From Deltaproteobacteria bacterium (GTDB lineage: Bacteria > Myxococcota > Myxococcia > Myxococcales > Myxococcaceae): DNA of 12,576 nt. Positions 1 to 5,553 of the stretch are shown piece by piece; the stretch's first letter is position 1; each line of letters begins with the position of its first letter. The position numbers and the translations under genes were made by a program. The notes below the pieces were generated by a model. It saw only the letters and a program-made list of their open reading frames with translations, searched no databases and was not told the DNA's origin. The DNA lies in NCBI GenBank assembly GCA_016875515.1, contig VGRA01000024.1, forward strand, positions 1 through 12,576. The letters are read 5' to 3'.

Positions 1-282
1 GGAGGAGCCACCCAGCTCCACGCCGCCCCCGCTCGCCTCCGCGACGCCCTTGGCAAAGCGCGCGCGTGCCTCGGGCACGTCCCAGTCCCGCGCAAAGAGC
101 TCGCCCGCGAAGGCGCGAAGGCGCTCGGAGTTGCCGGCCGCCGTCCCATCTGCCCGCGAGGCCGCGCCGAGGATGCCGGCCACGGCCAGCGCGGTGGCGA
201 CGATGGTGGCGGTGAACCACGCGAACAGCCGCCGCCGCAGCCGGGTCCGAACGTACCGCCGGAATGAGCGCCGTCCCCCCAC
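1..282 (-). CDS. Sensor histidine kinase, N-terminal part (cut by left edge)
   Basis: The first 94 codons of a protein read leftwards off the window, starting with GTG at 282-280. The start lies 3 bp after the stop of the response regulator, and a GAAGGG stretch inside that gene serves as ribosome-binding site. The N-terminus is very basic (many Arg in residues 4-18), followed by one hydrophobic helix (about 19-40, rich in Ala, Val, Ile). A charged extracytoplasmic-looking segment with a Glu/Arg/Ala-rich helix begins near residue 50. This is the usual start of a membrane histidine kinase. The HAMP, HisKA and ATPase domains would lie outside the window, so the kinase call rests on the tight coupling to the regulator gene and on the topology. 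CpxA-like by context only. No function can be read from the sensor part visible here. Confidence 0.75.
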   Translation of the reverse strand, partial: MGGRRSFRRYVRTRLRRRLFAWFTATIVATALAVAGILGAASRADGTAAGNSERLRAFAGELFARDWDVPEARARFAKGVAEASGGGVELGGSS

Positions 283-285
283 GGC

Positions 286-969
286 TCAGCCCTTCACCAA
301 GACGTAGCCCACGCCGCGCACCGTCTTGATGAGGCGCGGCGGGTCATCCCCCAGCTTCTGGCGGAGGTGGCTCACGTGGACGTCCACGGTGCGATCGCCC
401 ACCACCACGTCCGAGCGCCCTGCCTCGGAGAGCAGCGCCTCGCGCGGGACCACGCGGCCGGCGCGGCGGGCGAGCGCCACCAGCACGTCGAACTCCACGC
501 CGGTTAGGTCCAAGGCCCCTCCCTTGAGCGTGACGGCGCGCCCCGGGACGTCGAGCACCAGGTCTCCCACCGCGAGCCGCTCGCCCGCCGGGTCCGGGTG
601 GGCGCGGCGCAGCACGGCGCGGAGGCGCGCGAGCAGCTCTCGGGGGCTGAACGGCTTGGAGATGTAGTCGTCCGCGCCCAGCTCCAGCCCGGTGACGCGG
701 TCCGCCTCGTCTCCCCGGGCGGTGAGCATCAGGAGCGGGACGTTGCTGCGCGCGCGGATGCGCCGGCAGACCTCCAGGCCGTTCATCCCCGGCATCATCA
801 GGTCCAGCAGCACCGCGTCGAACGCGCCGGACTCGAGCAGGGACAGTCCCCTCGCCCCGTCCGGCGCGTGCGTCACGTTGACACCGTCCTGCCCCAGGTA
901 CTCCGCGAGCAGCCCGGACAGGCCCGCGTCGTCGTCGATGAGCAGCACGCGGAGGGACATGGGACGCAT
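286..969 (-). CDS. OmpR/CpxR-type response regulator
   Basis: A 227-residue two-component response regulator of normal family length. The receiver domain (about 6-118) has the acidic cluster DDD at 12-14, the phosphoacceptor D56 in LLDLMMPGMNG, T83 and K105 in the KPF motif. The C-terminal winged-helix DNA-binding domain (about 130-227) ends in the typical RTVDVHVSHLRQKLGDD and VRGVGYVLV motifs. The start is either ATG at 969 (AAGG four bases upstream) or the in-frame ATG at 960, which begins directly at the family consensus (MSLRVLLIDDD). It starts 6 bp after the His/Cys peptide gene and ends 3 bp before the kinase gene, so it is translated from the same message. Phosphorylated by the neighbouring kinase, it probably controls this operon through the repeats at 1675-1692 (inference). 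The CpxR comparison rests on the LTxxQ protein in the operon as well as on the sequence. Confidence 0.95.
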   Translation of the reverse strand: MRPMSLRVLLIDDDAGLSGLLAEYLGQDGVNVTHAPDGARGLSLLESGAFDAVLLDLMMPGMNGLEVCRRIRARSNVPLLMLTARGDEADRVTGLELGADDYISKPFSPRELLARLRAVLRRAHPDPAGERLAVGDLVLDVPGRAVTLKGGALDLTGVEFDVLVALARRAGRVVPREALLSEAGRSDVVVGDRTVDVHVSHLRQKLGDDPPRLIKTVRGVGYVLVKG

Positions 970-975
970 GGGACC

Positions 976-1140
976 TTACGGCTTCTCGGTCGGGCCGTGG
1001 CAGCCTCCGGTTTCGGGGCGGTGGCAGCCCCCGGCACAGGGGCCGTGGTGGTGCCGGGCGAGTGCGGAGCCGTAACCGGCAACGGTCCCGAGCGCGAGGA
1101 CGGCGAGCAGCAGGCGGGGCTTCCAGGGCATGGCATTCAT
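976..1140 (-). CDS. Small secreted His/Cys-rich peptide
   Basis: A 54-residue gene between the LTxxQ protein and the response regulator. The start is ATG at 1140, chosen because GAGGA (1149-1153 on the opposite strand) lies 8 bases upstream. Residues 1-28 look like a signal peptide: MNAMPWKPR, a Leu/Ala/Val core, and a possible Ala-x-Ala cleavage site after A28. The predicted mature part has only 26 residues but contains five His (30-32, 40, 48) and three Cys (35, 39, 47), with two GGCH units and an HHH run. Such a composition suggests metal binding (copper, zinc, nickel or similar) outside the cytoplasmic membrane, but no family is recognised. Operon position suggests an auxiliary part of the stress or metal sensing circuit. 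It could instead be an effector that buffers metal. Function is inference; the gene itself is supported by its ribosome-binding site, signal sequence and tight spacing. Confidence 0.7.
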   Translation of the reverse strand: MNAMPWKPRLLLAVLALGTVAGYGSALARHHHGPCAGGCHRPETGGCHGPTEKP

Positions 1141-1148
1141 GGTCAGGG

Positions 1149-1153
1149 TCCTC
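1149..1153 (-). promoter_or_regulatory. Ribosome-binding site deciding the small peptide start
   Basis: GAGGA on the minus strand, 8 bases before ATG at 1140. It favours that start over the in-frame upstream start at 1182 and the ATG at 1131. Confidence 0.6.
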
Positions 1154-1168
1154 GGGTGAAGGGGGGGC

Positions 1169-1591
1169 TCAGCGCAGCGCACGCGGGCCGAACTCGACGA
1201 GGTCCGCGAGCTGCTGGCGCTGGGTGGGTTGCAGGGCCGCGTGAAGGGCGCGGAGCGACTCGCCGGTGGTGGCCTCCAGTGCCGTCACCGCTGCGCGCGC
1301 GCGTTCGAGTGCAGACGTCCATGCCGCCTCGTCGAAGGCCTCGGCGCGCAACGCGCGTGCTGCCTCGGCGCGGATGGCGGGCCACTCCGCGCGCGCCTTC
1401 CAGCCTGCGCGCTGCACGGCCTCCACGGACTCGCGCAGCACCTTCTCCTGGTCCGGCGTGGCCCCCAGGCGCTGGCCCACGCGGCGGGCCATCCATCCGC
1501 CACCGCCTCCACCGTGCGCCCTGCACCGCGCGCGGCGCCACACCTTCACGAACCCCAACAGGCACAGCGTCCCAATGATGATTCCACCCAT
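1169..1591 (-). CDS. Spy/CpxP-like LTxxQ protein (periplasmic heavy-metal sensor type)
   Basis: A 140-residue protein starting at ATG 1591, with GGAGAG about nine bases upstream. A hydrophobic segment at residues 3-17 is followed by a basic stretch (RRARCR) and a run of six Gly. The rest is a helical Ala/Arg/Glu-rich domain. Two copies of the LTxxQ signature of the Spy/CpxP/CnrX group are visible: TPDQ at 45-48 (with L42) and TQRQ at 123-126 (with L120). That family binds misfolded proteins or metal ions and restrains a partner sensor kinase. Being first in an operon with a CpxR-like regulator and a kinase fits such a feedback role. There is no obvious cleavable signal peptide, so it is probably membrane-anchored. 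The basic residues after the helix are unusual for a periplasmic C-terminus. The family call is fairly secure; the ligand is unknown. Confidence 0.8.
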   Translation of the reverse strand: MGGIIIGTLCLLGFVKVWRRARCRAHGGGGGGWMARRVGQRLGATPDQEKVLRESVEAVQRAGWKARAEWPAIRAEAARALRAEAFDEAAWTSALERARAAVTALEATTGESLRALHAALQPTQRQQLADLVEFGPRALR

Positions 1592-1674
1592 CTCGTGCAC
1601 TCTCCGTTGACGGGGGCCTCCATGGCCCACGGAGCGCAAGATGCAGTGGGCGTGTGACGCGACTGCGTGCTTGC

Positions 1675-1692
1675 GTGTGAAGAAGTGTGAAG
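1675..1692. promoter_or_regulatory. Tandem GTGTGAAG repeats, candidate response-regulator site
   Basis: Two perfect copies of GTGTGAAG at 1675-1682 and 1685-1692 have a 10-bp period. A third shorter copy (GTGTGA) lies at 1652-1657, about two helical turns away. They sit 84-101 bp upstream of the LTxxQ gene start, in the 127-bp gap after the antitoxin gene. Direct repeats with a 10-11 bp period are how OmpR/PhoB/CpxR-type regulators bind as tandem dimers. That this operon's own regulator binds here is inference. I could not assign clear -35/-10 elements. Confidence 0.45.
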
Positions 1693-1718
1693 GCGGGACG
1701 GTGAACGGCGACGCGCCG

Positions 1719-2039
1719 CTACGCCGGACTGATGCGGGTATGGACCTCGACCTTGAGTGCCCGGGCAATGGCCGCGAAGACGGCAGAGAGATTGCTCATG
1801 GTCGGGTTACCCGAGGCCGACAACATCCGATGCAGGCTCTTGGCGGGGGTGTCGATCTCGGCGGCGAGCGCCTCGAATCCCACGGTGCCATTGACGAGAT
1901 CGCGGAGCACGGCCTTGGCCGGTTCCGGCTGTCCGTGTAGGAACAGGGTGATCGCCTCGTCGAGGAGCGCCTTGGCGAACGCGGGATCCCGCTTCGCGCG
2001 TGCAAGGACTTTTGCCCGGAATTCACGCGTCAGAGCCAT
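1719..2039 (-). CDS. HigA-like antitoxin (HTH, addiction-module antidote)
   Basis: A 106-residue protein starting at ATG 2039, one base after the toxin stop. AGGAGAG inside the toxin gene is the ribosome-binding site. The N-terminal half is helical (TREF, LLDEAITLFL). The C-terminal half carries the pattern AVLRDLVNGTVGFEALA, then PAKSLHRMLS and SGNPTMSNLSAVFAAIA, typical of the Xre/HigA-like antidotes paired with Gp49-like toxins. The second part forms the helix-turn-helix. It should neutralise the toxin encoded just upstream and repress the pair by binding the inverted repeat at 2379-2400 (family knowledge plus inference). Toxin-first order is the HigBA arrangement. The gene looks intact. 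The LTxxQ operon begins 127 bp further on. Confidence 0.85.
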   Translation of the reverse strand: MALTREFRAKVLARAKRDPAFAKALLDEAITLFLHGQPEPAKAVLRDLVNGTVGFEALAAEIDTPAKSLHRMLSASGNPTMSNLSAVFAAIARALKVEVHTRISPA

Positions 2040-2040
2040 C

Positions 2041-2286
2041 TCAGTGTCCCTCTCCTGAAGCCGCCTTGCGCCGTTGGTACTCCTCCCAGAGTTCCAGCGC
2101 GCGGGCGATGTCCTTCGACTGCCGCCTCTTCGTCCCGCCGCCCAGGAGCAGGATGAACTGGTTCCGCTCACGGGCTAGGTAAATCCGCAGCCCGGGGCCC
2201 CACTGGATACGGAACTCACCGGTCCCACTGAACCAACGAACACTCGACAAGTTGCCAGTCTCCATCCGCGCCACCGCAACGGCCAC
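2041..2286 (-). CDS. HigB/Gp49-like (RelE superfamily) toxin, start uncertain
   Basis: The frame ends at TGA 2041-2043 and shows the core of the Gp49-like addiction-module killer family: GEFRIQWGPGLRIYLARE, then FILLLGGGTKRRQSKDIARAL and WEEYQRRK. Such toxins are ribosome-dependent mRNA interferases or relatives. The only usable start codons are GTG 2286 and ATG 2265, giving about 81 or 74 residues, short for a family of about 100-120. Family-like sequence continues upstream in the same frame to about 2388 (NGRSPFRHWFESLD, then TAAAKVAVAVARM). No ATG, GTG or TTG occurs there before the in-frame TAA at 2391-2389. The toxin may therefore be start-less, use an unusual codon, or be truncated. Its codon use is less extreme than its neighbours', which together with the AT-rich leader suggests acquisition by transfer. 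Confidence 0.7.
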   Translation of the reverse strand: MAVAVARMETGNLSSVRWFSGTGEFRIQWGPGLRIYLARERNQFILLLGGGTKRRQSKDIARALELWEEYQRRKAASGEGH

Positions 2287-2378
2287 CTTCGCCGCAGCCG
2301 TTGCATCCAGAGACTCAAACCAGTGTCGAAACGGACTTCGACCGTTCGAGAGGAGTTCTTTGGCTTTGAACGCAGCTA

Positions 2379-2400
2379 ATGGTAACCTTTATGTTACCAT
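2379..2400. promoter_or_regulatory. Inverted repeat, candidate toxin-antitoxin operator
   Basis: ATGGTAAC (2379-2386), a 6-bp spacer, and GTTACCAT (2393-2400) form a perfect 8-bp inverted repeat. It sits in the most AT-rich stretch of the window, upstream of the toxin frame. HigA-type antitoxins bind such palindromes over their own promoter. On the minus strand a TTGAAT (near 2412-2407) could be a -35 element, with the -10 inside the repeat, but the promoter match is weak. Confidence 0.55.
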
Positions 2401-2427
2401 CAATTCAAGCTGCGGAGACCTTGCCGG

Positions 2428-4698
2428 CTATGCCGGCTGGAGGAACCGCGCCACCACGCGCTTGATGCCCACCGAGTCGAACTTCACTTCCAGCTTCGCG
2501 TTGGGGCCGGTGCCGTCCACGGCCATGACCCGGCCCACGCCGAACTGGGCGTGGCGCACGCGCATCCCGCGGACGTCTGCTTCCGGGGCGCGCTGATCAT
2601 AGCTGGCCTCGTCCCGCTCGTAGGTGGGCCCGTCTGGCCGCTGGTCGAACTCGTCCCGGCGCTGGAAGCCGGGGCGCACCTGGGCCGCCGCGGCGGGCGG
2701 CCCCTTGAAGCCGAACAGCTCCCGGGGGATTTCAGACAGGAACCGCGACGGCGGGTTGTACCGGACCTCGCCGAACAGGCTGCGGGACTGTGCCAGTGAC
2801 ACGAACAGCCGCTTCCGCGCGCGGGTGATGCCCACGTAGCAGAGCCGCCGCTCCTCGCTCATCTCCTCCGGGTCCGCGTCCTCGGACAGCGACCGCCCAT
2901 GCGGGAAGACCCCCTCCTCCATCCCGGTCAGGAACACCACGTCGAACTCCAGCCCCTTGGCCGCGTGCAGCGTCATCAGCGCCACCTTCCCCTGCCCCGC
3001 GTCCGCGTCCGCGTCCCCCACCAGGCTCACCTGCTCGAGGAACTTCTGCAGCGGCGTGGAGGGGAGCTCCAGCGCTTCTTCGGACGGCGGCGGCGCGGCC
3101 TGCTGCTGCAGGTCGAACTCGGCGGCGGCCCCCTTGAACTCGAGCAGGTTCTCCGCGCGCGTGAAGGCCTCGTCCGTGCCTTCTGCCCGAAGCGCCTGCA
3201 CGTAGCCGGTGAGTTCCAGCATCCTCGCCACTGCGGCCTCCGCGCTGGGCGCCTCCGCCGCCCCCACCCCGAGCCCGTCCACCAGCTCCCGGAACGCCCG
3301 CAGCCGCTTCACCGCCCCCGAGTTCAGCTGCGGCACCGCGCCGGGGTCCTCGAGCGCCTCGTACAGCGACAGCCCCCGCGACTCGGCGTAGGCCGTCAGC
3401 CGCTCCACCGTGGTGTCGCCAATGCCGCGGGCCGGCGTGTTGATGACGCGCAGCAGGTCCGCGTCCGAGCGCGGGTTGACCATCAAGCGCAGGTACGCGG
3501 AGGCATCCTTGATCTCCAGCCGCTCGTAGAAGCTGCGTCCATTGAAGAGCTGGTACGGCACCCGGGACAGCCGCAGCGCCTCCTCCAGCACCCGGCTCTG
3601 GGCGTTGGTCCGGTAAAAGACCGAAACCTGGCTCAGGTCCACCGCCCCGCTGCGGACCAGCCCGTGGATGTTCCGGACCACCTCCTCCGCCTCGCTGCGC
3701 TCGTCTCTGGCGGCCACGAGCGTGAGCGGCTCGCCGCGGGGCCGGTCCGTCCACAGCCGCTTGTCCATGCGCCGCGGGTTGCCCCGGATGACGGTGTTGG
3801 CCGCGTCCAGGATGGACTGGTCGCTGCGGTAGTTCTGCTCCAGCTTCACCACGTGCGCCCCGGCGTAGGCCTCCGGGAAGCCGAGGATGTTGTGCACGTC
3901 CGCGCCGCGCCACCGGTAGATGGACTGGTCGTCGTCCCCCACCACCACCAGATTGGGACGTTCCTGCGGCGGGGCCAGCAGCTTCAGGAATTCGTACTGC
4001 ACCGGGTTGGTGTCCTGGAACTCGTCCACCAGCACGTGCCGGAAGCGCCCCGCGTACTTCGCCCGGATGTCCGGGTGGCGGCGCAGCACGTCCACCAGCA
4101 GCAGCAGCAGGTCCCCGAAGTCCACCGCGTTGCTGGCGCGCAAGAGCCGCTGGTAGGCGCGGTAGGCGCGCAGCGCGGCCTGGCCGCGCACGTCCAGCTC
4201 ATCGTACCGGATGGACTCGGGCACCTGCCCCTGGTTCTTCCAGCCGTCCATCCGGCTGAGCGCCTCGCGCGGCGTCATCGAAGACGGGTCCAGCTCCGCC
4301 TCGCGCATGGCCCGCTTCATCACGGAGAGCTGGTCCCCGTCGTCGTAGATGACGAAGGAGCGGGTGAGCCCCGCGGCCTCCGCCTCGCGGCGCAGCAGCA
4401 TGGCGGCGGCCGAGTGGAAGGTGGAGACCACCAGGTCGTTCGCCTGCAGCCCCAGCAGGTGGACCAGCCGCTCGCGCATCTCGCGCGCGGCCTTGTTGGT
4501 GAAGGTGACGGCCAATATCCGCCAGGGGGCCACGTGCTGCCGCTCCACCAGCCACGCCACCCGCCGGGTGATGACGCGCGTCTTGCCGGACCCGGCACCT
4601 GCGAGCACGAGCAGCGGGCCGTTGCCGTGCAGCACGGCCTCTGCCTGGGGCGGGTTGAGGTCCTTCAGGAGCGGGTCTTCGGGGAGCTCGGCGTTCAC
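2428..4698 (-). CDS. UvrD/PcrA-family ATP-dependent DNA helicase (SF1)
   Basis: A 756-residue superfamily 1A 3'-5' helicase of normal length, starting at GTG 4698. The open frame extends upstream, but those codons overlap the divergent hotdog gene and show no family match. Motifs in order: NPPQAEAVLH Q-motif (about 14), GAGSGKT Walker A (34-40), AVTFTNKAAREM motif Ia, VDEFQDT motif II (224-230), VGDDDQSIYRWRGA motif III (253-266), QNYRS motif IV (288-292), TLHAAKGLEF motif V (576-585) and RRLCYVGITRARKRL motif VI (617-631). A glycine- and valine-rich Tudor-like tail (about 710-756, HAQFGVGRVMAVDG) resembles the RNA-polymerase-binding tail of PcrA/UvrD. Likely roles are nucleotide-excision repair, clearing of stalled replication forks, or transcription-coupled repair. 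No Shine-Dalgarno is seen; TACGAG lies at -15 to -10. All catalytic motifs are intact. Confidence 0.95.
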   Translation of the reverse strand: MNAELPEDPLLKDLNPPQAEAVLHGNGPLLVLAGAGSGKTRVITRRVAWLVERQHVAPWRILAVTFTNKAAREMRERLVHLLGLQANDLVVSTFHSAAAMLLRREAEAAGLTRSFVIYDDGDQLSVMKRAMREAELDPSSMTPREALSRMDGWKNQGQVPESIRYDELDVRGQAALRAYRAYQRLLRASNAVDFGDLLLLLVDVLRRHPDIRAKYAGRFRHVLVDEFQDTNPVQYEFLKLLAPPQERPNLVVVGDDDQSIYRWRGADVHNILGFPEAYAGAHVVKLEQNYRSDQSILDAANTVIRGNPRRMDKRLWTDRPRGEPLTLVAARDERSEAEEVVRNIHGLVRSGAVDLSQVSVFYRTNAQSRVLEEALRLSRVPYQLFNGRSFYERLEIKDASAYLRLMVNPRSDADLLRVINTPARGIGDTTVERLTAYAESRGLSLYEALEDPGAVPQLNSGAVKRLRAFRELVDGLGVGAAEAPSAEAAVARMLELTGYVQALRAEGTDEAFTRAENLLEFKGAAAEFDLQQQAAPPPSEEALELPSTPLQKFLEQVSLVGDADADAGQGKVALMTLHAAKGLEFDVVFLTGMEEGVFPHGRSLSEDADPEEMSEERRLCYVGITRARKRLFVSLAQSRSLFGEVRYNPPSRFLSEIPRELFGFKGPPAAAAQVRPGFQRRDEFDQRPDGPTYERDEASYDQRAPEADVRGMRVRHAQFGVGRVMAVDGTGPNAKLEVKFDSVGIKRVVARFLQPA

Positions 4699-4707
4699 GG
4701 GCGCGCA

Positions 4708-4731
4708 CTCGTAGCAGAAGGCCGTTACAGT
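4708..4731. promoter_or_regulatory. Candidate divergent -10 elements for helicase and hotdog genes
   Basis: The 42 bp between the divergent GTG starts (4698 and 4741) hold TACAGT at 4726-4731 on the plus strand and TACGAG at 4713-4708 on the minus strand. Each lies exactly 15 to 10 bases before its start codon. Neither has a convincing -35 box. If real, both messages would start within a few bases of the start codon. Confidence 0.35.
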
Positions 4732-4740
4732 CGGGGAACC

Positions 4741-5196
4741 GTGAGTTCTTCCGCCCGCCCCACCCTCGAGCAGCTCGCCCGCTACGCCTCCGTCTTCAAC
4801 CAGAGCGCCGCCATCCGCCCCTGGGGGCTCAAGGTGTCCTTCTCCGCGGACCGGGTGTTCGTCCACCTGGACGAGGTGAAACCCGAGCAGCGCGGCGGGC
4901 TGGGGACAGACGCGGTCAACGGCGCGGTGCTGGCCGGCATCTTCGACCTGGCCATCGGCTGCACGCCGGCGCTGCTGGATCCCTCCCGCAAGAGCGCCAC
5001 CGCCCAGCTGTCCATCAGCTTCATGCGGCCCGTGCGCGGCAACCGGCTGCGCGCCGAGGCGTGGGTAGACTCCGCCGGGAAGCGCACGGTGTTCAGCACC
5101 GCCATCATTTACGACGAGGCGGGAGAGGCCTGCTCCCGCTGTCAGGGCATGGCGCAGCTGGGCTCGGGCAGGTGGGGGGACAGCCCGCTGAAGTAG
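4741..5196 (+). CDS. Hotdog-fold thioesterase-like protein (PaaI/4HBT group)
   Basis: A 151-residue protein starting at GTG 4741, divergent from the helicase. The frame is open far upstream, but that region is antisense to helicase. An amphipathic N-terminal helix (TLEQLARYASVFNQ) is followed by beta-rich sequence and the long central hotdog helix (DAVNGAVLAGIFDLAIGC, about 57-74). The later strands include SATAQLSISFMRPVRGNRLRAEAWV and the C-terminal SRCQGMAQL. The NGA...D pattern (N60, D69) stands where PaaI-type thioesterases have HGG...D, so acyl-CoA thioester hydrolysis is likely but the substrate is unknown. It is a monocistronic-looking gene; no pathway partner is adjacent. The family is fairly sure from the helix and strand pattern; the exact subfamily is not. 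Confidence 0.8.
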   Translation: MSSSARPTLEQLARYASVFNQSAAIRPWGLKVSFSADRVFVHLDEVKPEQRGGLGTDAVNGAVLAGIFDLAIGCTPALLDPSRKSATAQLSISFMRPVRGNRLRAEAWVDSAGKRTVFSTAIIYDEAGEACSRCQGMAQLGSGRWGDSPLK

Positions 5197-5199
5197 CGC

Positions 5200-5436
5200 T
5201 CAGATGCGCAACGTCACCGCAGCAGGCGGTGTCGCCCATCCGGTCACGTCGTCCGGCGCGGTCTGGATGCCCACTGTGGCCCCGACGCCCGGGGGCAGCA
5301 GCGCGGCCACCGCCGCGGCGGGCATGGCCACCGGGGCGGTGAAGGCGAAGAGGAAGAACGCACACGTCGCGGTGGCCGCCCCCCGCACCGCGCCCACCCC
5401 GATCCGCCGCACGGACAGCTCGCCCAGCCACCCCAC
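5200..5436 (-). CDS. Possible small membrane protein (doubtful)
   Basis: A minus-strand frame ending at TGA 5202-5200, three bases from the stop of the convergent hotdog gene. From GTG 5436 it would encode 78 residues. A basic start (VRRIGVGAVR) is followed by hydrophobic stretches (TCAFFLFAFTAPVAMPAAAVAALL) and a short polar tail. The hydrophobic pattern with a positively charged N-terminus is plausible for an inner-membrane protein, and almost all third bases are G or C. The plus-strand frame here shares the same third positions, so this proves nothing. There is no clear ribosome-binding site and I recognise no family. It could be only a shadow. Confidence 0.3.
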   Translation of the reverse strand: MGWLGELSVRRIGVGAVRGAATATCAFFLFAFTAPVAMPAAAVAALLPPGVGATVGIQTAPDDVTGWATPPAAVTLRI

Positions 5437-5538
5437 CCGGGGCCCGGCGCGGGGTGTTCGCGCTCCATCCCCGTTGCCGGACGGAACGTCCCGGTGACGT
5501 GACGCTCCGGTCGGGCCGCCCGGTGCGGGCCGGTCCGT

Positions 5539-5544
5539 TAGCCT
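5539..5544 (+). promoter_or_regulatory. Candidate -10 element of the lipoprotein gene
   Basis: TAGCCT at -15 to -10 from GTG 5554, in a stretch with no Shine-Dalgarno-like sequence and no good -35 box. Same spacing as the hexamers before the hotdog, helicase and fumarylacetoacetase genes. Confidence 0.3.
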
Positions 5545-5553
5545 GCCCGGTCC

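Larger units (their letters stand above)
5197..5553. other. 357-bp stretch without a secure gene
   Basis: Between the hotdog stop and the lipoprotein start. Both strands are open for long distances because of base composition. The plus-strand frame from ATG 5204 gives an Ala/Thr/Pro/Ser-rich sequence of 97 residues without a ribosome-binding site or any family look. The minus-strand frame ending at 5200 gives a hydrophobic protein and is listed separately with low confidence. I see no clear terminator hairpin, tRNA or repeat here. TAGCCT at 5539-5544 is a possible -10 for the downstream gene. Confidence 0.5.

Noticed and set aside
1005..1053. CAGGCH in the small peptide as a c-type haem site
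   Set aside because: The spacing is C-x3-CH rather than C-x2-CH, and the mature part of about 26 residues has no room for a cytochrome fold. General metal binding is the simpler reading.
598..1578. Long plus-strand frame over the two-component operon
   Set aside because: Opposite the response regulator, peptide and LTxxQ genes, all of which have ribosome-binding sites and motifs. The translation is low-complexity.
1592..1718. Clear sigma-70 promoter for the LTxxQ operon
   Set aside because: No convincing -35/-10 pair with proper spacing was found. Only the direct repeats stand out.
2423..2437. GCCGGC-TAT-GCCGGC as helicase terminator
   Set aside because: Six-base arms that are each self-palindromic, overlapping the helicase stop codon, no T-run. 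Too weak to call.
2899..4740. Plus-strand frame upstream of the hotdog gene, in the same frame
   Set aside because: Antisense to the helicase. Only the part from GTG 4741 shows a protein family, so this is not an N-terminal fusion.
5204..5497. Plus-strand 97-codon frame after the hotdog gene
   Set aside because: Ala/Thr/Pro/Ser-rich, no ribosome-binding site, no recognisable domain. The opposite strand reads better but is also doubtful.
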